A stretch of DNA of 64,000 nucleotides from Asterias rubens. Lineage: Eukaryota > Echinodermata > Asteroidea > Forcipulatida > Asteriidae. A program made the translations under genes and the position numbers. Below are positions 44,560-56,500 of this stretch, one piece after another. The notes below the pieces were generated by a model. It searched no databases. It was not told the origin of the DNA and saw nothing but the letters and a program-made list of their open reading frames with translations. Numbering within the stretch: the stretch's first letter is position 1; every line of letters begins with the position of its first letter. The stretch covers positions 11,134,866 to 11,198,865 of the forward strand of contig NC_047080.1 in assembly GCF_902459465.1 (NCBI RefSeq). Reading direction: 5' to 3'.

Positions 44560-47500
44560 ATGGGGAAAAGGAACAGCAAGTTGAGACAGGAAACTTTGAC
44601 AGACCTTTTGGAGAAAACACACTGTGAGTATATTACTATCTCCATGCCATTTTGTGTAGTATTAACACACGTACTGAACCAGTAAAGTTGTCATGTGTTT
44701 TATTTGGTTTTAATTATGATGACACCTACTGTGATCATGGTGATGAACTTTTAATAATGGTTTGATGAAGTGGCTGAACATGTGTGTGGGATGGGAAGTA
44801 TGACCATTACATTTTATGGAAAAGTTTCCGTATGGCGCCACCACTTTTTCATTCGATATGAAATAATATAGTATCTAATTTACCTCAATGAGATATCCCT
44901 TTTTGTAAAAATGAGTGAAAAAGTGGTGGCGCCATACGGAAAGTTATCCATTTTATGGACAGGGGGGAATTACAGGAAATTTTCCTTTACTGTAGTAGTA
45001 TCCTGTATCCTGTATGTATCCTGCCACCACTTTTGTTTTCTCACTAATTTTTACAAAAAATCTTATGGATAACTTTCCGCACCTCGCCACCACTTTTTCA
45101 CTAAATTTTACAAAAAGGGATATCTCATTGAGGTAAATTAGATACCATATTATTTCATATCGAATGAAAAAGTGGTGGCGCCATACGGAAACTTTTCCAA
45201 TCTTATTTTAATTTAAGGAGTAAATAAGAGTTAACTGGATATTATATTATTAATTCTTTCATTGAATGAACAAGTGGTGGCAGCTGAGCTAGGATAATTA
45301 AATTGTTCCTAATTACAAATTTTTACAAAATGAAATGTTAAATTCAATTTATGTTCATCAAATTCAATGATGGTGATTGGTTATTGACTGGTGACCACGC
45401 CAAAATGTCAGCAAAAACAGGTCAATTTTATTTCTATTTACATAATTGTAGGCCTACATGTAAATAGGTGATTTTGGTTAGTACTATCTAAACAAAAATT
45501 AGTTGGGATAACTTTCCGTATGGCGCCACCACTTTTTCACTCATTTTTACAAAAAGGGATAATCAATGAGGTAAATTAGATACTATATTATTTCATATCG
45601 AATGAAAAAGTGGTGGCGCCATGCGGAAACTTTCCATTAGTTGCAATCAGCTGCTAATTAAAAAAACTTATTTATCAGGCCTAATTAAAAAAAAAAAAGC
45701 TTAGTAATTATAGGCATATTAAAAAAAAAATTAAAAGTAAGCCTAATTCACGAGGTCTACCAGTATCTTTTCTTAAAATGGGAATTGAACTGAAACAGGA
45801 ATTTTAAAAATATTTCAACTAATTAAATCATGAGAGTATTACTATAGCAAGGAGAACAAGCATCTTTCCATTCTAACAGGGTTCTTATCAAAAACTACAT
45901 ATGAAATAAATTTTCTCTATGTCTTAGTGCTTGCTAACCCCCCCCCCCCAAATAAAAAAATAAAAAAGGAAATAAAGGACAAATAATAATAATACTAATA
46001 ATAATACTATTAAAATAAGAATTACAAAAAAAATTAATTAACAAAAGATATAAATATAAATAAATGAAAAATGAAATAATTATCAATAATTATCAGTATT
46101 ATATCTTTAAAATATCCAGTCTGTACAGAAAGTTCTGTCTCATTTGGTTTCTGGTGTAAAAAATATAAACACTAAATTGTGATCCCAGCTGGTAAACACT
46201 TCCACACTACAAACAGGCCCTGTGGTAGTCTTAGTGGTATTTATTAACAATACAAGCCCTGCCAAAGGCCAACCACATCAGACTTGAAGTGAGCATTTGG
46301 TCGAGTAAAACCAATCAGACCTGAGATCTAGGATATATATATGGAACTCAATCTAGCTAGTCACATGAATGTCATTGAGTCTTTATCAGTATGTAAACAT
46401 ATTGGAAAGCCACATGTCCCGATTGTCCGCCTTTATGAGCATTATGTTTGGATGTAACTTACACCGCAGTATGTTTGACATGCGTCACGCAGGGAGATGT
46501 TCAACAGACTTTTTTCAGCTTAAAGTTTCTTATGCGATTCCTGCTGGATCGCCTGACCTGGAACACACCAACAAATATTTCTGGTTTTCATTTTATCACT
46601 TGGTTCTTATGGTTTTTTTTAAAAGTAATTGATACATATGGGTTTTGGGATAAGGAACAATTGTTTGCAAACTTTATCAGCCGATAACTGTGGGAAATAA
46701 ATCCATTGGCATCTTGACTCGAGTTGGATTTGTACGTATAATGACCTTTAACTGCAGTTTACAGCAGATTGGGTTATTTCTTTAAATCCTTAGACTGTCT
46801 ACTCGTAGCTGGTTTAGGTTTAAAAAGCAGCATTATCTGTCGTTAAATCTCCATTGTGGTACCCTTTGTAATGCTCATGACCATATGGTGCGTTCGTTTA
46901 GCTTCCCTGGGTCGACCCCGGTGTGTGGCATGTTTTTTTTCCAGGACGAATGTGGCTAATTATCTGCACACGTTCGTCCTGGAAAAAGAAACGCCACACA
47001 CCGGGGTCGACCCGGGGAAGCTAATTGAACACACCCATTGCCATAGCCGTCAATTAGAATGCAATATAAAAGTTACATTTTGAGTGTTGGCTTTATTTTG
47101 ACACAGTGCTCTATTTCTTATTCTATTTACAGTTAACGAGAAGGAGATTTTGCAATGGTAAGTGTAATAGATAATTAATTATTCCTTAAAATTCTTTTGT
47201 TTCAATTCAGTCAACACAGTGCTGCTACTCTGACAATTATTTGAGTTAATTTGCTGAAAGTTATTTGACTTCCTCAATGAACCACGTTCGGGTAGATATG
47301 AAAAATCTGTCATCGCACAGCCAAACATTATTGCTACTTCTGGTATGTTCAAATAAAATTCCATGTATGTGTTGTGTGCACATGCACGGCTCACATACAT
47401 GTACATGTACTCTGTAGTGTTGGCATAATATGTACATTTGTGTGCAAACTTAAAGACACTGGACACTATTGGTAATTGTCAAAGACTAGCCTTCACAGTT

Positions 47501-50500
47501 GGTGTATCTCAACATATGAATAAAATAACAAACCTGTGAAAATGCTCATTCGGTCATTGTGAGATAATAATGAAAGAAAAAACATCCTTATCACACGAAG
47601 TTGTGTGCTTTCAGATGGTTGATTTCGAGACCTCAAATTCTAAATCTGAGGTCTCAAAATCAAATTCGTGGAAAACTACTTCTTTCTCAAAAACTATGGC
47701 ACTTCAGAGGGAGCTGTTTCTCACAATGTTTTATACCAACAACCTCTCCCCATTACTCGTCACCAAGAAAGGTTTTATGCTAATATTTTTTGAGTAATTT
47801 ACCAATAGTGCCCACTGCCTTTAAACAGTAGCCTACTTGACTAGACTAGCCACATGCATTTAACATGTCTCCAATAACTCTGTTACTATGACTTACATAT
47901 TTGAAGAATTTATTTCAACACATATTTTGAAGTGGAATGTACAATTAGTAAAGCTTCTCTCAGGATGGAGTACAGTGTGTGGAATAATTTAAAATGAACT
48001 TCAGAAGAAGGATTTTGTTAATAGTTCCTCAGGCCTTGAAATAAGCGAGACACCAACAGCAATAAGCGTTTTTGAGGTATGGCGGACATACAATGTTTAT
48101 GCGCGCCCCCCAAATGGGGGTAACTCATAGATATAGAATAATAATAATAGCTAGATCGGCCGCACGAACATATGCGCCATAAGCCGCAGTAGTGTTGTAG
48201 CATTGTGTCCGCCATATCTCAAAAAGGCTTATTGCAGTTGTGCCATGTGCTTGTGCTGTGGTGTCTGTTGCAAAGTTTCAATACAAATTAAAACTTTCCT
48301 TAAAGGGAAGGTACACGTTTCGTAATTGTCAAAGACCAGTCTCCTCACTTGGTGTATCTCAACATTTGCACAAAATAACAAACCTGTGAAACTTGGACTC
48401 AATCGGTCATCGAAGTTGCGAGAAAATGATGAAAGAAAAAACACCCTTGTTGGACGAATGTTATGCTTTCAGATAGGAATAAAAGACTTCTAGGTAGAAG
48501 TCTTTTATTATTTTAGTGAGAAATTACCTCTTTCTCAAAAACTACGTTACTTTAGAGGGAGTTGTGTCCCACAACTTTGTATACTATCAACAGCTCTCCA
48601 ATGCTTGTTACCAAGTCAGTTTTTAAGTTAATATTTATTTTGAGGAACTACTAAACGTGTACCTTCCCTTTAATAGAAGTGCCTCTTTCCAGAGGAAAAT
48701 TGCTTTGTTTCTTAAAATTTGAATAGGGCTACCGTTTAATAGTTTAAATTTGCTTTCCTCCCTTTTTTTTGGCAGGCATAAAGGGTTCTTGAAGGACTGT
48801 CCCAACGGCTACCTTAACCAAGAAGTAAGTGTTACTCAATCTTTTTCGATAGTTTTCCCAAAACTAGCCATGGGGATGAGATAGCTCATAATTTCACTGG
48901 TCCGCCAGCTTTTTCATTTGGTCCAATGCAAAAGTTTGTGTATGTTTTTTGTAAGTTCAAAATTCGTTCAAAGAAAAACATTCCTTGCAAAAGATTTTTT
49001 TTCCTGAAAATTGGCCTAGGCATAGAGGCTTCCTCTATGGCCTAGGCAACTTAAGCGTAAGTACAAGTATGGTAAAACAGTCACTTGTATTTGGGCTGTA
49101 ATTTCATTTATTTGGCCTATGAGTGGAATTTTCTCAGCCTGGATAGCCTCTGTCAGCTGAGTCTGTTGTAGTGTGTTGTGTACGTGTACAGATTTTTCAA
49201 TAGGAAAAAAGGTCGGTCAACCTTTTTTATGAACTTGTAACCATCTTTTTCGCAAACAGCATATTGTATCCACACTGACATTTTAAAAAGTCTAAAGAAA
49301 TCTGCTGTACCTACACTAGACGTAGTCAACTGTGTTACATTCCATTTGTCTTCATTTGTTATAGTCCCAAGTCTAGTCCATATTCCACCAATTGATTTTG
49401 ATGGATTTGGTGCTGTTAGGGGTAATCCTTCGTTGTTATTTTTTATGTTGGCTTCCGTTGGCTTCTTACACAAATCAAGTCAGAAACCGATGATCAAGGG
49501 TCACTTTTATTGGCTTTATTGAAGAAAGTTGGTTTGTGTTTGGAGTAAAGCAAATACATTCTCAAACTTAGTCATTGATAAAAACCTTTTTAGGCACTAC
49601 AACATGGCGTTGTGATTGCGGACACGCACCCATCGTACGCACACACACAAAAGAATGGGGAAAACAACAAAAAACTCAAAGTCCAATGAGTTTGCAAGCA
49701 AAGTTACATACATTGTTTACATAGCCAGGCTTTTTTGAAAGTACACGCTACATTGGTGCATGTAGAGTGTTGAGTGTAAGAAACTTGTAGTTAATCCCAA
49801 CATTGGCTTGAGGTTCACTTCCTCACAGAGCTAGAGACATTATCAAAAAATTATCATGAGACTCGAAAAGTTGGCGTCCAATTTGGTCTTGGCCTTGGTG
49901 CCCCTTTCCAAAGTTCCCCATAGACTTTTAAGATTTTCCAATGGAAGTGCCCTTTGCAATAATAAAAATATACTTTCCCTCTCAGGGATGAAATTTCAGA
50001 TCTCTGAAATCATACACGCACAGCCCAAAATGATCATGGGACTCAAATTCAAACGCACTTTTACACTGCATACACTATCTCATACACCCGCACTCATAAT
50101 TTATGAATGCGAAATGTGTTGATCAGCTGTCGACCCAAGCCTGCGACCCATCCGATATTTATGAATATCGCAGGTGAGGGAGTCATGTGTCTGGACACTC
50201 ATAGCATACCCTTAAAGGCACTGCAGGGAACGATTTCATCCAGCCCTTTTGCATAGCAAAATATTTTGAACACTGAATGGTAATTTTGAGTAGCAAATGA
50301 TGATTTTTTAATAGCATCTGAGACATTTTGCATAGCATCTGCTTATTCGCTACTGGACACCATCGGTAAAAAAATAATTGCTAGCATAAAAACTTAATTG
50401 GTAACAAGCAAAGGAGAGCTGTTGATAGTATAAAACATTGTGAGAAACGGATCCCTCTGAAGTAAAGTAGTCTTTGAGAAAGAGCTAGTTTCTCACTCAA

Positions 50501-53500
50501 ATAATAAAAGACTTCAGCTGAAGGCTTTTATTATGCATCTGAAAGCACACACATTGTGCAGCAAGTTTTTCTTCTTTCATTATTCTCATTGCAACTTCGA
50601 TGACAAATTGAGTCAAAATATTCACCTGGTTTGTTAATTGATGCATATGTTGGGATACACCAAGTGAGAATACTGGTGTTTGACAATTACCAAACGTGTC
50701 CAGTGCCCTTTAGGAATGAGCTGCAGTCATAGAGTATATATAAGAACTAGAGGGCGCACGAGTGATGCTTCGTGCACAAACGCCACGGGACCGCAAGATG
50801 ACAAGCGCGTCATTCTGCACGCGCTTCGAATATGAAATACACGTTTGAGGTTTTTTTTATTGAACGCTCACGCGATGCTGTTTGTTCAACTTACAAAATG
50901 GCCGCACAAACACACGCTGTGAGATGCCAGTTTTGTCAACTTAGAAAATGGCCGCCTGCGCGCATGCCAGAGCGCGTATATAGGCCAGTGCGCCCTCTAG
51001 TTCTTATATATAACTCTATGGCTGCAGTCATAAACCAGGCACCAAGCTTGTGTTATGGGCTTGTTTTATTACTTATGAATGATTCACTTGATTGCTTCTC
51101 CAGAGCATTAGATAAAGCAATGCATTATTGAGGATGTAGGTTTCCGTTCAAGTTTAATCTAGTTAGATGGGAACACCATGTTCAATCAGCTATTGAGTTG
51201 AATTGGAACAATGTGTGGTACTAGGACTTGTGTGGAGGCTAGTCACATGTGATCAACTTAAATTTTGATGTTGATAAATGTGACCCGCTCTGTGAAAATG
51301 AGTCAGATGAAGGCAATTTCAGGAATTGAGTTATATGCATGGCTGGAAAGAACACATCATCAGCAGTAATTTGGTATGTGTCTAAGCTTTGGGGTGTATC
51401 GCGTTGCTGAGTTACTCTTGTTTGAAATTAGCCACCACACCATTTCTTTTGAGAAACGAATTACAAGTAAAATTATATTTTAAACTACCATTGTGTGCAA
51501 AAGGATACAAATTAGACATAAGTATGATCACAAAATTGTTGTATTCATAGCTTTATTGCCTAATTTAATTTTTTTTTTTTTTTTACATTATCCACATTTA
51601 AAACTGTCCATAACTTAATATTGCATTGGGCGACATGTGACTCATTTTCACAGAGTGGGTCACAAATAGTAACACAGGCCTGGAATTACGTGGAGGCCAT
51701 GGCCTCTGTTGCCCCTGGCCTCTGTTGTCCCTGGCCTTTGACTTGGTGCCCTTTCAAAAGTTTCCTAGAGGCAAGACATTCCAGACTGATGATATTCCAG
51801 AGTTGGTTATATTTTCAGCATGATTGGTCACAATCAGCAGAGTTAAACTGCGTCTACATGTATCAAACCTCTTCTTGTAATGATAAGTGTACTGGGTTCT
51901 TTTACATGCATTACACTGGTGACCTACGGGGCTTTACGTCCCGTCTGAAGGACGAAGTAATAATGGTTAAGTGTCTTGCTCAAGGACACAAGCGTTAGAC
52001 CGAAACTCAACCCCATACTCTGCTGATCATGAAAGCAGATCTTAATCCAGTGTGATTGAATGCTCGGCCAAGACATGCCAAAATAGAACCCAGTCCATCC
52101 CAGCAGGAAAGCATTATTTCTTTAGGAACAATTACGATTTACCGTTAACAAATTATACTATTTTGTTAATCCTTATCAATAATCACTCCAAGTTATTGAT
52201 AATCTATCTCATTTGCTTCTTTCTTGAATTTAATTGATACTAATAAAAAACCACCCAGTCTTTATCAGAATGCAAGTTTATCAGGGAGTCAAAACATCAC
52301 AGACCATTTGTAATGTAAACTTACACTGGGAACAAGTCGTGAAAAAAAAAATCAAAGATGCCACAAAAACACAATTTCTTCTTCATTTCCTCATGCCCCT
52401 CCAGGGTTCACCAACTGTTTGCGTCTCTCATCAAAATAGATACAATTTACAATAGACTTAGATTAGATCCTTGCATCACATTAAACAAAAATAATCCACA
52501 TTGACATCCCCCCTGAAAAAAAGCAAACACCTTTTTGGTGATATCCAATTTATACCATTCGGAGAAAACATTCCCGGTCGGAAATAAGAAAACAATCATG
52601 GAATGAATACCATCTCCCTAGTGTTACTTCCAACGTAATATCCAGTTCGTTCTCAATATACAAATTGCATTTGGAAATCTCGATAACAAAGTCGTGCCGA
52701 AGGGGAAGAGAGAGACTGGCTTTATGGTGGCACTGATGGACGCATTTTTTTGTCGGAGCATCGTTAATATCGGGAGCGATTGGCCAACTCTAGATAATCT
52801 TGGGGCGATAGATATTCATTTCATGTTCCATATATTAGACTTTAAAGGCATGTTGTCTACATGTCCTATGTCGTTGCGTTCTTGGAAAATTCTGTTTATT
52901 ACGGTCCTCTGTTTACCAAGCTGTGATACTCGCGCCAAATTTTATTGTAATGTTTTTCCAAGGAAACGATGACAAATTGTTGATGCTCAATAAGTGATTT
53001 GTTAATTTATTCTTGGTATCTATTGCAATAAATTGGATTGTTTTAGTTTGGTAAATGATATATATAAATCAGTACTTGAGGATTTCTCTGTGATGGCAAT
53101 ATAATGATCTGATATAATCCTCAGAACAGTTGGCACTTGTGAAAAGTAAGCTCAGGATAAATAAATCCAATCAGAAAATGTTGCCTTTAAGACCCATAAA
53201 ATAGCATCCCCCCACCCTCTCCCCCAAGACATTGATCAAAAGATAAAATACCTGCTGAACTTGAGCCCATCTAGGGCAATTTGCATCCGGGATAATAAAC
53301 GGACTCTCTGGTTGTTACAGCACCACCCGAGTCTAAACACTCCAGAGTTTGAGGAATTAGGTTGAGATGCTCTCTGAAGGAGCCAGTTTATTTGTTCATC
53401 AGCGGGATGCCTGGTATTTTTGGAATCGGACTAACAGTGGGTTGTTTTTTTGTTGGAGAGAACTCCCCCCCATCCTCAACACACTTCTCTGTCATATTTG

Positions 53501-56500
53501 TTTACGTTTCTGACTTCAGTTGGCCACTCAGATTTCCACGTAAATTTGTAGTGTATTTACCAGATGTCAAATGCAGTTTGTAGAGCGGTATTTAAGAAAT
53601 GAAATAAATACAGCCGATTGTTTAGTTTTCTTTTAAACAATCCATATATTAAGCTCAAGAGGCTGTCAGTTTTTCCATTTTTGTAAGACATGGTGTGTTT
53701 CTGGTTTTGAAGCAGTGAGTAGGCCTAATTTTTTTGAGAAATCAAGTTTTGGTCATGTTCCGATTTTAACTATCATTTTGTTTTGAAGTTGAAGTTTACA
53801 CTTCTTGTTGTACATCATCGTCTTAATTTTACCCCCCCCCAAAAAAAAAAAAAAAAAAAATCCACACAATTAAACATTTGCCAAACATTCTTATATCTTT
53901 CTACCTAAAGTATGAAATAAACCAAATTTTAAAAATAATAATCCAAGTACCAGGCTTACTTTTCTGAAACTTACAGTAAATAACTTTAAAAACGTAGTTG
54001 AATAATTATGATTTAATTGTATTTATAACACAAATATTTGGAAGTAAACAAGCTTTTGAAGATTCGTCTTTAAAAAACGCCTGTTAGGATTTCATTCCAC
54101 ATCTGAAAAGTATTGGTTATTAATTTTCATGCCCCGAACTTGGACATACATCTGTACAGCACATGCATCGGCACTATCTTCTTCCAAAACTTGCGTAACA
54201 AAACGATTCCCTTCACTGTCTAGTGACTTCATGTCTTAAAATAACTTCAATAACGTTATCTCTTGGTTTAGAGCGCTGACAGATACAAACAACGACAGAC
54301 AAATCTCCCTAGATGGCTCAGCTTCCCTGCTAGGCCAAGCTAGTACATTGCGAATCATGTTTACCTCACGCTGGCTCTACTCAAAGAAATGTTGCCCTTT
54401 CTAATATTGAGATGAATCTAATGCTGCAAGATAGTTTTAATTTATTGAGTTTGCATGCCAGTTAGTTGGCTTAGTGCACTACTGAGTCTAAATTTCTTCT
54501 ACCACAGAACTCGGCAAAGTACTGAGTATAAAACAGCACTTACAGTTACTCAAAGCTGTGTAAGGGCAAAACCAAAAAGTATTCTTTATCCCTGATGCAA
54601 ATTTAATTTATTTTAAATTGATGCGATACCTGCTGCTAAAACATAGGGTTTCGAACTGCCTTTATCTACACTGTACCAGGCCATCTCGGTGGTCTACTTG
54701 GTAAGACATCTTCTCTAGAATGGCAAAGGTTGTGGGTTTGAATCCCACCCGAGTAATATGCCTGTGTTTTTTCTTTTTTACAGAACTTGGGAAGGTACCT
54801 GAGTTAACAGTGCTTGCACACATAGGTGTAAGGGTAGTCTAGTTGATATTTTAATCTTTTTTTTTTTTTTTTGGGGGGGGGACACTTCCAGGACAATTTA
54901 AATTTGTTTTATGTATTGGATTATATTAGATCTGGTTAATTTAGTGGATAGGTAAAGCAAATTGTTCTAGTGGACAACTAAATCTTGGACAATTGAATTT
55001 GGTTTATCAATTGGATTATTGGATCTGGTTAACTAAAGGCAGTGGACACTATTGGTAATTACTCAAAATACTTATTAACATAATACCTTTCTTGGTGACG
55101 AGTAATCATGGTAATGGGGAGAGGTTGATGGTATAAAACATTGTGAGAAACAGCTCCCTCTGAAGTGCCATAGTATTCGAGAAAGAAGTAATTTTCCACG
55201 AATTTGATTTCAAGACCTCAATTTTAGAACTTGAGGTCTCAAAATCAACCATCTAAACACACACAACTTCGTGTGACAAGGATGTTTTTTTTCTTTCATT
55301 ATTATCTCGCAAGTTCGATGACCAATCGAGCTCAAGTTTTCACAGGTTTGTTATTTTATGCATAGGTTGAGATACACCAACTGTGAAGGCTAGTCTTTGA
55401 CAATTACCAATAGTGTCCACTGCCTTTAAGTGAATAATTGAACTCATTTTGGTGGATAACTAAACCGAGTTATTTCAGTGGATAACTAACTCTTGTGTAG
55501 TTCTAATATGGATATTTGAAAGCTTTCTATTCTTGTGGATAACTCAATCTGATTGTTTTGTGGATAGTCATTAATATATGTATTTGAGAATATGATGGTC
55601 AATTCAATTAAGTGGATATCATGGTTGAAATGGTGGATAAAGCTGAATCTGAGGTTAATTTAGTGGAAGAACAAAAGTTAATTGTGTGGATAATTTAGTG
55701 GATAAAGGAAATAATAGTTATTTCATGTGGATAATCGAATAGTTACTTACATGGATAATTGAAACCTGGTTATTTTGGTTGATAACTAAAACCAGTACTA
55801 AATTTAGTACACATTTTGTATTATCTGTTGATGAGGAATATGATGTGTTGTAAAACAGTTTGTGGAAAGTAGAGACATTAAATAAATGCAGTGACCATCC
55901 TTCCCAGTTCATAAAGAAGAGTAAAGAAGAATCCCTGCAGGTTTGCACGATTGAACAAATATTTAATGCTATGCTGTGGAAAATATTTTTGAAGATAAGG
56001 TTTCCATAGAATATCAGTATGATCGGATATGTTTTCATAACTTGTACTGGCTGTTTTGACTGCATAGTGTACTGGGGTGTACATCTCGATGCAACATGTA
56101 CAGTTGCATCACTTTAGAAATATTGAACAATGAATACATGGATGTATGAGGCAGTATGCTTTGTTTTTGAAAGGGCTAGGGCACCAAGGCATTTTCTCCT
56201 TTGTAAAAGTACTCCTTAGTACCAAGCCAGTTCTGGTGCTTATAATTATTCTGAGTAATTTTACCAATAGTGTCCAGTGCCTTTAAGGCATGTTGATTCA
56301 GTGTCTTACGGAGGCATCATCAGAAATATTATAATTGTATTTTAAATTGAAGATTGAAGATAAAGCGATCTGGGATTTGACCTCTTGCCGAGTCAGGAAT
56401 GTTCAAAGCGTGACGACAACACACTGTCAGGGAAGATATCCACCAGTATAAAACTGCAATCAAATCTTGCTCACCAATCAGCTTGTCGTGGAATCTAGGT

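Noticed and set aside
44318-44620. 100-codon minus frame
   Set aside because: Antisense of NCS-1 exon 1 and its 5' UTR.
51621-51998. 125-codon plus frame
   Set aside because: Its second half is antisense SINE sequence and the whole lies within NCS-1 intron 3.
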